A stretch of 40,133 nucleotides of DNA from JAEUMD01 sp050250815 (GTDB lineage: Bacteria > Pseudomonadota > Alphaproteobacteria > Rhizobiales > Hyphomicrobiaceae): positions 1 to 40,133 of the forward strand of contig JBFWNY010000033.1 of the NCBI GenBank assembly GCA_050250815.1, given 5' to 3'. The notes below the pieces were generated by a model. The model made no database searches. It saw only the letters and a program-made list of their open reading frames with translations, and was not told the origin of the DNA. Made by a program: the position numbers and the translations under genes. Below, one piece after another: positions 1 to 7,666 of the stretch. The first letter of the stretch is position 1; each line of letters begins with the position of its first letter.

Positions 1-199
1 CTGCCGCGCCTTTCATCATCGAGGCGCAGTCCTCCATGGGAGAAACGGCGACACTGTTCTCGCCTTCAATCGTATGGGCGGCAGTGGGCGACATCGCCAC
101 GTCCACCCCCTTGGCGCCGCCCGCCCACGCAGCCCCCATCGGCGCGAAAACGATCGCGACGGCGAGAAGCACAGATAGAATGGCACGATGCAGGCGCAA
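1..199 (-). CDS. Exported small protein, N-terminal part only (cut by window edge)
   Basis: Leftward gene whose 3' end lies outside the window. Reading begins at a TTG at 199, preceded by a near-perfect Shine-Dalgarno sequence (AGGAGGT, 8 bases upstream). The first 26 residues form a clear Sec signal peptide: basic MRLHR, a hydrophobic core, then a cleavage site after AAWA. The mature part seen (about 40 residues) is small, Met-rich and contains one Cys in a MEDCASMM segment. Small exported proteins with Met/His/Cys-rich segments are sometimes linked to metal handling, but too little is visible to assign a family. It diverges from miaB across a 530-base gap. The signal peptide together with the ribosome binding site makes coding likely; function is unknown. 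Confidence 0.6.
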   Translation of the reverse strand, partial: MRLHRAILSVLLAVAIVFAPMGAAWAGGAKGVDVAMSPTAAHTIEGENSVAVSPMEDCASMMKGAA

Positions 200-732
200 C
201 GTTGGGACCTCCTGCAACCACTCTCGGAATAGTGCGCTGAATGGTCAAGCCAAATTGTCGTGTAACGCCGACTCCGACACTATTCTCACAGCGCCTTCGC
301 ACCGGCGCACCTCCGCCCAAGCGCCAACGCCCTCCAACACATCCGCGCTCAGGATTGATCCCCGTCTCTAATCGTGCCACAAACGTGCCGCGGAAGGCTT
401 GGACATCGTGCCACAAAGGTGTTCCACATCGGTGTGCCACATTGGACAGAGACATCCACGTAACTGGCTGAAATATATAAGAAACAGTTCGCCGTGCCAC
501 GCCTCTTCTGGGCACCACGGTTCAATGCGCGGCTTCGAGCGCCGTGTCTGCGATGCCTACATCGTCTCGCCGGGAGCGAAATCCCGCCGCTGTGGCCGGT
601 GTCGCATTCCGTCCCTGTCACATTTGCGATAAGCAGCCAGACTGACGCACGTGCGGCGTCGGCGTCTGAAGCATGCTTGCGAGGCCTTCGCCGCGGTTGT
701 GGTCGTGGCCTCCTTAACGGGATTGGAACGGC
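200..732. other. Divergent intergenic region without a recognisable gene
   Basis: About 530 bases between the leftward exported-protein gene and miaB. Short open frames cross it on both strands but none has a ribosome binding site plus a protein-like composition, so I call none. It holds the tandem GTGCCAC/CCACA cluster described separately and a short A+T-rich patch around 470-485 that is unusual for this genome. It must carry the promoters of both flanking genes, but no convincing -35/-10 pair was singled out. Confidence 0.5.
374..500. repeat. Cluster of GTGCCAC motifs with a 13-bp tandem repeat
   Basis: Exact GTGCCAC occurs at 374, 408, 434 and 494, with a degenerate copy (GTGCCGC) at 385. 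Between 411 and 449 three 13-base units follow each other directly, each starting CCACA; the first two continue to GGTGT and the third diverges after CCACATTGG. Such spacing could be a set of protein binding sites or an eroded end of an integrated element. No integrase or other mobility gene is visible here. Confidence 0.5.
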
Positions 733-2139
733 TTGGTGTCTAAGCTCGACCCCGAATCTGCGTCTGCGGCGGAAGCCGCCAGCGGGGATGTGCCGATGCC
801 CGGCTCGAAGAAAGTTCTGATCAAGACGTTCGGTTGCCAGATGAACGTCTACGATTCCGAGCGGATCTCGGAGTCGCTCGCCCCTTACGGTTATTCGGAG
901 ACGCAGGACGCCGACGAGGCCGATCTCGTCGTGCTCAACACCTGTCACATCCGCGAAAAGGCGGCCGAAAAGGTCTACTCGGAGCTCGGTCGTATCCGGC
1001 AGATGAAGGACGCCCGCCGGGCGACGGGCCGGGACACCCTCGTCGCGGTGGCCGGTTGCGTCGCGCAGGCCGAGGGCGGCGAGATCGTTTCACGCGCCCC
1101 CGTTGTCGACCTGGTCGTCGGCCCGCAGAGCTACCATCGCATGCCCGAGCTTCTGTTCCGCGCCAAGTCGGAAAGCCGCAGCATCGTCGAGACGAGCTTC
1201 CCCGAAGACGACAAGTTTGCCCAGCTTCCCGTCCGCGGCCGCCCGAAAGCGGCATCGGCCTTCCTGACGGTGCAAGAGGGTTGCGACAAGTTCTGTACGT
1301 TCTGCGTCGTGCCCTATACGCGCGGCATGGAGTACTCGCGCCCCGTCGAGGCGATCCTGGCCGAAGCGCGGCAGCTGGTCGCCCGTGGCGTCTCGGAGAT
1401 CACCCTGCTCGGCCAGAACGTGAACGCCTATCACGGTGAGCTGGCGTCGGGAGGCACGGCTTCGCTCGCGGGCCTCATCGGCCACATCGCCGCGCTCGAG
1501 GGTGTCGAGCGTCTTCGCTTCACGACCAGCCACCCGCGCGATATGGGCGATGATCTCATCGGCCTGTTCGCGACCGAGCCCAAGCTGATGCCCTATCTCC
1601 ACCTGCCGTTCCAGGCGGGCTCCGACCGCGTTCTGGCGGCGATGAATCGCAAGCACACCGCCGCAGACTACGTGGCGCTCGTGCGGCGCATCCGGAAGGT
1701 GCGGCCCGATATCGCCCTGTCGACCGACATCATTGTCGGCTTCCCCGGCGAAACGGAAGGCGACTTCGAGGCGACCTTGCGGCTCGTCGAGTACATCGGC
1801 TTCGCCCAGGCCTACTCGTTCCGCTACAGCGCCCGCCCCGGGACGCCGGCCGCCAAGATGGCGGATCAGGTGCCCGAGGCCGTTGCCGTCGACCGGCTGC
1901 ATCGCCTGCAGCGCCTGCTGGAGCAGCAGCAGACGCGCTTCAACGCTCAGTGCGTCGGCCGGACGTTCCCGGTGCTCTTCGAGCGCTCGGGGCGGCAGAA
2001 CGGCCAGCTCGTCGGCCGCTCGCCGTACCTGCAGGCGGTGCACGCCTTCGCCAGCAGCGAGCTGCTGGGCCGTATCATTCCGGTCGAAATTCTGGGCTCG
2101 GGACCAAACAGCCTTTCGGGCGTCGTGCGTGCCGCCTGA
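733..2139 (+). CDS. miaB: tRNA-2-methylthio-N6-isopentenyladenosine-37 synthase MiaB
   Basis: Radical-SAM methylthiotransferase that converts i6A37 to ms2i6A37 in tRNAs reading UNN codons, using two 4Fe-4S clusters. The N-terminal UPF0004 domain begins at KTFGCQMN (Cys35) with further cluster cysteines in NTCHIREKA and VAGCV. The radical-SAM motif is CDKFCTFC (Cys184, 188, 191), and a C-terminal TRAM domain covers the last 65 residues. Length (468 aa) is normal for the family. The start is not settled: TTG at 733 or GTG at 736 gives a 21-residue leader, while ATG at 796, with GGGGA upstream, gives the compact form beginning just before KKVLIKTFG. First gene of the rightward run to lnt; a gap of about 160 bases separates it from phoH. 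Confidence 0.97.
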   Translation: MVSKLDPESASAAEAASGDVPMPGSKKVLIKTFGCQMNVYDSERISESLAPYGYSETQDADEADLVVLNTCHIREKAAEKVYSELGRIRQMKDARRATGRDTLVAVAGCVAQAEGGEIVSRAPVVDLVVGPQSYHRMPELLFRAKSESRSIVETSFPEDDKFAQLPVRGRPKAASAFLTVQEGCDKFCTFCVVPYTRGMEYSRPVEAILAEARQLVARGVSEITLLGQNVNAYHGELASGGTASLAGLIGHIAALEGVERLRFTTSHPRDMGDDLIGLFATEPKLMPYLHLPFQAGSDRVLAAMNRKHTAADYVALVRRIRKVRPDIALSTDIIVGFPGETEGDFEATLRLVEYIGFAQAYSFRYSARPGTPAAKMADQVPEAVAVDRLHRLQRLLEQQQTRFNAQCVGRTFPVLFERSGRQNGQLVGRSPYLQAVHAFASSELLGRIIPVEILGSGPNSLSGVVRAA

Positions 2140-2298
2140 GCGGGCGCGAGCTGCTGCGGCCCCCTTTCGCGGACCGATTTCAGCGGAAAACCGTCTCCGG
2201 CCCCCCTTTCGCGCACCTCAGGCCTGACCGGGCGGTTGTCGCGGGGGCGGGCGCTGGCGTACTGTCCGCGCATCGCGGGCTGCATCGGAGACCTTGAC

Positions 2299-3345
2299 TT
2301 GACGGGATTTCGCGGTTCTTCCGCACCGGGCGCCGGGCGCACGCTCAGGCCCCAATCCGGCAATGCGCGCCTGGTCGTGCCCTTCGAGGACAACCGGGTA
2401 CTGACGAGGATGCTGGGGGAGTACGACTCCAACCTCGCCCTCATCGAGGATCGCCTGGGTATCGAGGCCCACGCCCACGGCAACGTTGTCATTCTGACCG
2501 GCTCGGAGGCAGGCTGCGACATCGCACGCTCCGTGCTCGAACAGCTCTACGAGCGGGCGCGGCGGGGCGATCAGCTCGGCCCGGGTGACTTCGATGGCCT
2601 CATCCGGCATGCCCGGCAGGAGGACGAGCCGAGCGACAACGGCGGGCAGGCGCAGGTCGCCACCCGGCGGCGCGTGATCAAGGCACGCACGCCGACGCAG
2701 AGCCTCTACATGCGCGCCATCGAAACGACGGATCTGGTCTTCGGCGTCGGTCCGGCAGGAACCGGCAAGACCTACCTCGCCGTCGCCTATGCCGCACACT
2801 TCCTGGAACGTGGCGTCGTCGAACGCATCATTCTCTCGCGCCCGGCCGTGGAGGCTGGCGAGCGGTTGGGCTTCCTGCCCGGCGACATGCGCGAGAAGGT
2901 CGATCCGTATCTGAGGCCGCTCTACGACGCCCTCTACGACGTGCTGCCGCCTGAGAAGGTGGAACGGGACATCGAAACCGGCGTCATCGAGATCGCCCCG
3001 CTCGCCTTCATGCGCGGCCGCACGCTGGCCAACGCTTTCGTCATCCTCGACGAGGCCCAGAACACGACCAGCATGCAGATGAAGATGTTCCTCACGCGCT
3101 TGGGCGAGAACGCCAAAATGGTCGTGACGGGCGATCCGAGCCAGATCGATCTGCCGCCTGGAGCCGTCTCGGGCCTTGTCGAGGCCGAACGGCTGCTGGC
3201 CGGTGTCGAGGGCATCAAGTCCGTGCGCTTCAAGGCTGCCGACGTGGTGCGACGCGACCTGGTGGCGCGCATCGTGGAAGCCTACGACAAGTCCGTGGAG
3301 GCGAAGGCGGCCGAGAAGAAGGCCACCGAGAAGAAGAGCGGATGA
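2299..3345 (+). CDS. phoH: PhoH family ATPase
   Basis: Cytosolic P-loop protein of the PhoH/YbeZ family, thought to act with YbeY in rRNA maturation and RNA turnover. An N-terminal KH-like region (VVPFEDNRVLTRMLGEYD) precedes the ATPase core with Walker A GPAGTGKT and Walker B VILDEAQNTT. The frame is open from a TTG at 2236, but I prefer TTG at 2299: it has GGAG 8 bases upstream and yields an ordinary 348-residue protein starting TGFRGSSAPG. The stop overlaps the ybeY start in an ATGA, so the two are translationally coupled, as expected for partners. A low-complexity Lys/Glu tail ends the protein. Confidence 0.95.
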   Translation: MTGFRGSSAPGAGRTLRPQSGNARLVVPFEDNRVLTRMLGEYDSNLALIEDRLGIEAHAHGNVVILTGSEAGCDIARSVLEQLYERARRGDQLGPGDFDGLIRHARQEDEPSDNGGQAQVATRRRVIKARTPTQSLYMRAIETTDLVFGVGPAGTGKTYLAVAYAAHFLERGVVERIILSRPAVEAGERLGFLPGDMREKVDPYLRPLYDALYDVLPPEKVERDIETGVIEIAPLAFMRGRTLANAFVILDEAQNTTSMQMKMFLTRLGENAKMVVTGDPSQIDLPPGAVSGLVEAERLLAGVEGIKSVRFKAADVVRRDLVARIVEAYDKSVEAKAAEKKATEKKSG

Positions 3346-3986
3346 CCACGCCACATGACAATCACGCGGCGGCACCCGGTGCCGACGCCGCGGGCGCCGC
3401 CGAGCCCGAGGAGCCAGAGCCTCGCGGCGAAGCCGGCCGTGTGCAGGCCCGTATCCGGTGCGAGATCGTCGAGGACGATGCGGCCTGGGCGGCGATTGCC
3501 GGGGCCGAAGCGTTGATCTTGGGTGCCATAGATGCCCTTGCCGAATTGCCGGACGCGGCCGCCCGGCTGGAGCAACGGGACAGCGAGATAGTGGTCGTGC
3601 TGTCGTCCGACGCCACGGTCGCCGAGCTCAACGAGCGGTTCCGCGGCAAGGCGTACCCCACAAATGTGCTGTCGTTTCCCGCGCCTGACCTGCCCGCAGG
3701 GGTGAAATCGGACGGCATGGCGAGGTCACTGGGAGACGTGGTGCTCGCGGCCGAGACGGTCATCGCCGAGGCGGCCGAAATGGGCATCCCCGTCGCGCAT
3801 CACCTGCAGCATCTGGTCGTTCATGGTGCCCTGCATCTGCTCGGCTACGATCACCTGGAGGCCAAGGAGGCCGAGGAGATGGAGGAGCGCGAACGCGCCA
3901 TCCTTGCCACGATCGGCGTGCCGGACCCCTATGCCGGCAGCGATCCCATCCCCGACATCGCGTCAAACGGACCCGCGACACCATAA
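3342..3986 (+). CDS. ybeY: Endoribonuclease YbeY (rRNA maturation factor)
   Basis: Single-strand-specific metallo-endoribonuclease needed for 16S rRNA 3' processing and 70S ribosome quality control. The signature zinc-binding stretch HLVVHGALHLLGYDH is intact near residues 160-175, with the upstream NVLSFPAPDL and LGDVVLA motifs of the family. At 214 aa it is longer than typical YbeY because of an acidic Ala/Pro/Glu N-terminus of about 35 residues before the conserved domain and a short tail. The start overlaps the phoH stop by four bases; the stop lies two bases before the next start, so phoH-ybeY-corC form one transcription unit. Confidence 0.96.
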   Translation: MTTPHDNHAAAPGADAAGAAEPEEPEPRGEAGRVQARIRCEIVEDDAAWAAIAGAEALILGAIDALAELPDAAARLEQRDSEIVVVLSSDATVAELNERFRGKAYPTNVLSFPAPDLPAGVKSDGMARSLGDVVLAAETVIAEAAEMGIPVAHHLQHLVVHGALHLLGYDHLEAKEAEEMEERERAILATIGVPDPYAGSDPIPDIASNGPATP

Positions 3987-3988
3987 CG

Positions 3989-5089
3989 ATGAGCACCGAC
4001 ACCACATCAACTTCAAACGGCCCCGAAGCGGATGGCGAGCAGGGGCGCAGTGCGCTGCTGGGCTGGGTTGCCGCCCTGCGCAATCGTCTCGGCCTGCCCG
4101 GCGCACAGACCTTACGCGACACGCTGGAAACGGCCCTCAAGGATGGTCAGGACCATGCCGGTGCGTTCAGCGCCGAGGAGCGGGGGATGCTCCTGCGCCT
4201 GTTGCGCTTCGGCGCGAGCCGGGTCGAAGACATCATGGTGCCGCGGGCCGACATCATCGCGGTCGACGAGGCCGAGCCGCTCATCGAGATCCTGACGCAG
4301 TTCGAGGAAGCCGGCGTCTCGCGCATCCCCGTCTTTCACGACACGCTCGATGATCCGCGCGGCATGGTGCACGTCAAGGACCTGTTCAAATGGGTGGTCG
4401 AGCAGGCACGGCCGCGCGCGACGGGCCTGCCGGCATCCGGCGCCCAGACAGTCCCGCCTGAAGAACCGTCTTCTGCGCCCGCCCAGGGTGAGCCTGCCGC
4501 GAGCGCGGCGGCGGAAGCGCAATCCTCGGACCTTGCAATGGCGGGGCTCGATTTCTCAGCCCTCGATCTGTCGTGCTCCATCGCCAGCACGAAGATCAGG
4601 CGACCGGTGCTTTACGTGCCGCCGTCGATGCCGGCCATGAATCTGCTCATCCGCATGCAGTCGACGCGGATTCACATGGCCCTGGTCGTAGACGAGTACG
4701 GCGGCACCGATGGTCTGGTCACCATCGAGGATCTCGTGGAGCAGATCGTCGGCGACATCGAGGACGAGCACGACGAGGCGGAAGACGCCCACATCACGGT
4801 CGATCCCAAGGCGGGCCTGCTCGCGTCGGCGCGAACGCCGGTCGATGAGCTCGAGGAGCACATCGGCATCAAGCTGCTGACGCCCGACGAGGCGGAGGAG
4901 ATCGACACGCTGGGTGGGCTCACCTTCTCCATCCTGGGGCGCGTGCCGGCGCGCGGCGAAATCGTCCGGCACGCCTCGGGTGTCGAGTTCGAGGTTCTCG
5001 ACGCCGATCCGCGGCGCGTGAAGAAGGTGAGGATCCACGTGCCGAAGTCCGCATCCGCCCAGGCCAAGCCGGTCGCCGGTGGTACGTGA
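3989..5089 (+). CDS. corC: Hemolysin/CorC-type CBS-domain protein
   Basis: Soluble CBS-pair protein with a C-terminal CorC_HlyC domain, of the group linked to Mg/Co efflux or membrane integrity; its exact role is unproven. The first CBS motif spans about residues 75-135, the second about 200-260, followed by the family signature VDEYGGTDGLVTIEDLVEQI and the CorC_HlyC domain to about 350. It lacks the N-terminal DUF21 membrane domain, as in the short CorC form usually found beside ybeY and lnt. Unusual is a roughly 60-residue Ala/Pro/Glu/Ser-rich insert (about 140-200) between the two CBS repeats. It starts two bases after ybeY and ends next to lnt. Confidence 0.9.
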   Translation: MSTDTTSTSNGPEADGEQGRSALLGWVAALRNRLGLPGAQTLRDTLETALKDGQDHAGAFSAEERGMLLRLLRFGASRVEDIMVPRADIIAVDEAEPLIEILTQFEEAGVSRIPVFHDTLDDPRGMVHVKDLFKWVVEQARPRATGLPASGAQTVPPEEPSSAPAQGEPAASAAAEAQSSDLAMAGLDFSALDLSCSIASTKIRRPVLYVPPSMPAMNLLIRMQSTRIHMALVVDEYGGTDGLVTIEDLVEQIVGDIEDEHDEAEDAHITVDPKAGLLASARTPVDELEEHIGIKLLTPDEAEEIDTLGGLTFSILGRVPARGEIVRHASGVEFEVLDADPRRVKKVRIHVPKSASAQAKPVAGGT

Positions 5090-5105
5090 GCGTCGGCATG
5101 CGTCG

Positions 5106-6824
5106 ATGACGGGCGGTCGGTTCTCTGAAGCGTTGCGACACGTCTCCGCCCGAGTGGCAGGACAGAAGTCGCGCCAGCGCGCGCTGACGGCGCTGGCGGC
5201 GGGTGCGCTGTCGGTTCTGGCGACGCCGCCGTTCTTTCTCTGGCCCGTGCTTTTTCTGACTCTGCCGGTTCTCGTGTGGCACATCGACGGGGCCGTCGCG
5301 GCGGAGAGGCTCGCCAGCGAGCGCAAATCGCATCCTTATCCGCTGAGGCAGGCGGCCTGGGCCGGCTGGTGGTTCGGCTTCGGATACTTCCTCGCGGGGC
5401 TGTTCTGGATCGGCGAAGCCTTCCTCGTTGAGGCTGAGAAGTTCGCCTGGCTTCTGCCGGTTGCGGTCATGGGGCTGCCGGCCGTGCTTGCGGCATTCTT
5501 CGCCGCTGCAGCGTCCGCGGCGGCCCTCATCTGGCGGCGGGGATGGACCCGGGTTTTCGCGCTCGCGCTGACGTTCTCGGCGGCGGAGTGGCTGCGTGGT
5601 CACGTTCTAACGGGGCTGCCCTGGAACGTGCTGGGCTATGCAATGACGTGGCCCGAAAGCGGCGTGCAAGCCGCGTCCCTGCTCGGCATCTACGGACTGA
5701 CGATCGTCACCATCATCGCATTCGCGGTGCCCCTCGTGGCCCTCGCCGGTTCGGATCAGAGCAACGCGCGCCGGCTCGGCCCGCTGTTGCTGCCCGCATG
5801 CATCCTCCTCGCGCATTCGGCCTACGGGCAGGCGCGACTTTCAGCTTCGGGCCCCGCGCAGATGGTGGAGGGCGTGCGCCTGCGCATCGTTCAACCCAGC
5901 GTGCCGCAGCGTGAAAAATGGCAGCGGGAAAAGCAGCGCGAGATCTTCGACCTTCACCTCGCCATGTCGCGTCGCGATGCGTCGGGCCGCCAGGACGACC
6001 TCGCCGGTATCACGCATCTGGTCTGGCCGGAGGCGGCAATGCCCTTCCTTCCCCTGGACAGTCCGGAGGCGCTGGCGGAGATCGCCGCACTCCTGCCGGG
6101 CGGCGTTCATTTGCTGACCGGCGCGTTGCGCGCGGATCGTCGGCAATCGGGTGACGGAACGGCATCTCCTGACATCCCGCGCGATCTGCCGGCAGGATCG
6201 GCCCGTCGCCCCGACTTCTACAACAGCCTGCTGGTGCTCGATGACGAGGCACGGCTCTCCGCGGTCTACGATAAGATCCATCTCGTGCCATTCGGAGAGT
6301 ACCTGCCGATGCAGGGCGTGCTGGAGGCCGTCGGCCTCGAACAGCTGACGCGGCTGCGCGGCGGCTTCGCTTCCGGTGGACGGCCGCGTCCACTGCTTCC
6401 GGTCATCGGCCTGCCGCCGGTCGGAGGCCTCATCTGCTACGAGGCGATCTTTCCCGACGAGGTTGGCGGCGCAGGACCACGCCCCGGCGTCTTCGTCAAC
6501 GTCACCAATGACGGCTGGTTCGGCAACACCACCGGCCCCAGGCAGCACTTCCACAAGGCCCGTGTACGTGCTGTCGAGCAAGGCGTGCCGCTCATCCGGG
6601 CGGCCAACAATGGAATTTCCGCTGTGATCGACCCTCTGGGCCGCACGCTGGGCCGCATCGACCTTGATGTGCGTGGCGTGCTCGATAGCCCCTTGCCCCG
6701 GGCATTGGCGCCAACGGTGTACGCGCGCTTCGGCGACTGGATTTTCTTGGCCTTCGAGGCGCTTCTGGCCTCCGTGCTGATCTTGCTCGGCCTTGCCGGG
6801 AGACGCGCAGACGGTGCCTGCTGA
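5106..6824 (+). CDS. lnt: Apolipoprotein N-acyltransferase Lnt
   Basis: Inner-membrane enzyme adding the third acyl chain to lipoproteins. The N-terminal half has about six hydrophobic helices with the family pattern AEWLRGHVLTGLPWN. The nitrilase domain follows, with catalytic Glu in WPEAAMPF (about residue 308), Lys in YDKIHLVPFGEYLP (about 389) and Cys in GLICYEAIFPDE (about 444), so all three catalytic residues are present. A C-terminal helix ends the protein. The frame is open from GTG 5079, which would overlap corC by 11 bases; neither start has a clear ribosome binding site and I chose ATG 5106. The rhizobial ortholog is known as actA, required for acid tolerance. Confidence 0.95.
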   Translation: MTGGRFSEALRHVSARVAGQKSRQRALTALAAGALSVLATPPFFLWPVLFLTLPVLVWHIDGAVAAERLASERKSHPYPLRQAAWAGWWFGFGYFLAGLFWIGEAFLVEAEKFAWLLPVAVMGLPAVLAAFFAAAASAAALIWRRGWTRVFALALTFSAAEWLRGHVLTGLPWNVLGYAMTWPESGVQAASLLGIYGLTIVTIIAFAVPLVALAGSDQSNARRLGPLLLPACILLAHSAYGQARLSASGPAQMVEGVRLRIVQPSVPQREKWQREKQREIFDLHLAMSRRDASGRQDDLAGITHLVWPEAAMPFLPLDSPEALAEIAALLPGGVHLLTGALRADRRQSGDGTASPDIPRDLPAGSARRPDFYNSLLVLDDEARLSAVYDKIHLVPFGEYLPMQGVLEAVGLEQLTRLRGGFASGGRPRPLLPVIGLPPVGGLICYEAIFPDEVGGAGPRPGVFVNVTNDGWFGNTTGPRQHFHKARVRAVEQGVPLIRAANNGISAVIDPLGRTLGRIDLDVRGVLDSPLPRALAPTVYARFGDWIFLAFEALLASVLILLGLAGRRADGAC

Positions 6825-6895
6825 GGCACGCGCGACATTTGTCCGCAGTGTGTCAGAAAAGAGAGACAGCGCCGCCAAAACGCGCCCGCGCGACG

Positions 6896-6924
6896 TTGAC
6901 GGGCCCGAAATGGGCCCATAGACA
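6896..6924 (+). promoter_or_regulatory. Candidate promoter of phrR with GGGCCC dyad
   Basis: TTGACG, a 17-base spacer and TAGACA lie about 55 bases before the phrR start. The spacer and the end of the -35 contain GGGCCC, five bases, GGGCCC (6901-6917), a symmetric element that could be an operator, possibly for autoregulation, or a small hairpin. Pattern match by eye only. Confidence 0.4.
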
Positions 6925-6977
6925 ATTAGGGCCGCCGGGATGACGTCGGGGGTCGCGGTCCTAGAGAAAACAATAAT

Positions 6978-7454
6978 ATGCAGCGAGTCAGCGCGTCCAT
7001 GTCCAGTCCGGCCGAGCCGTCCGAGGAGCGCAACGCGCGCCGGCCCAATCCGGTGGATAGCCATGTCGGCAGCCGGGTAAAGATGCGCCGCATGATGCTG
7101 GGAATGAGCCAGGAACGGCTGGGCGAACTGCTCGGCCTCACCTTCCAGCAGGTTCAGAAATACGAGAAGGGCGTCAACCGCATAGGCGCCAGCAGGCTGT
7201 TCGACCTGGCCCACGTTCTGGGCGTGCCCATTCAATACTTTTATGACGAGCTGCCCGCGGCGTTGGCGCGTTCTGCGGCTAACGGTGCAGTTGGTTTCGC
7301 AGAGGATGGACCGGAGACATTCGTCACCGACATCATGTCGTCGCGCGACGGAATCGAGCTGACCAGGGCCTTCGCCAAGATCACGGATCCCAACGTGCGG
7401 CGGTCCGTGGTAGATTTGGTCAAGGCCATCGCATCGGGCGACGTCAAACGTTAG
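6978..7454 (+). CDS. phrR: Helix-turn-helix regulator of the PhrR/PraR type
   Basis: Small DNA-binding protein (158 aa) with an XRE-type helix-turn-helix at about residues 30-90: VGSRVKMRRMMLGMSQERLG, then LGLTFQQVQKYEKGVNRIGA and the IPVQYFY-like end of the domain (VPIQYFYDEL). The C-terminal part (ELTRAFAKITDPNVRRSVVD) is typical of the rhizobial group. Position between lnt and metK matches phrR, the low-pH-induced gene beside actA (lnt) in Sinorhizobium; its Rhizobium relative PraR represses quorum-sensing and biofilm genes. The role in this organism is inferred from that. ATG 6978 is used, with a weak AGAGA upstream; ATG 6999 is possible. Confidence 0.8.
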   Translation: MQRVSASMSSPAEPSEERNARRPNPVDSHVGSRVKMRRMMLGMSQERLGELLGLTFQQVQKYEKGVNRIGASRLFDLAHVLGVPIQYFYDELPAALARSAANGAVGFAEDGPETFVTDIMSSRDGIELTRAFAKITDPNVRRSVVDLVKAIASGDVKR

Positions 7455-7666
7455 CCGGGGCCCGTGATGGATACGCTGAGCGGCAAGCGCCGCCGGCCGC
7501 GAATCGCGGTCATGCTCGGTGCAACACGTTGCGTCGGGGCTGATTGAGCGGTGTGCATCCGCAGCGCGCGCCTTGACCCCCGTTTCAATCCTTGCGACAA
7601 CGCCGCCGATTTTAAGGCTTTCCGCGTGCCCAGATGGGCAAGCGCCAACGCACCGGGGGTCCCCAA
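7455..7666 (+). promoter_or_regulatory. Long structured leader upstream of metK
   Basis: About 210 non-coding bases separate phrR from the preferred metK start. A TTGACC at 7573 could be a -35. A compact hairpin TGCCC-AGAT-GGGCA (7627-7640) sits 26 bases before the GTG start, and the GGGGGT ribosome binding site is at 7655-7660. The sequence just upstream (GATTTTAAGGCTTTCCGCG) vaguely recalls small SAM or SAM/SAH sensing RNAs that precede metK in other Alphaproteobacteria, but I cannot assign it to any known class. Confidence 0.35.

Noticed and set aside
7634..7666. ATG at 7634 as metK start
   Set aside because: It lies in the loop of a hairpin, adds 11 atypical residues, and the GTG at 7667 has a better ribosome binding site and the family N-terminus.
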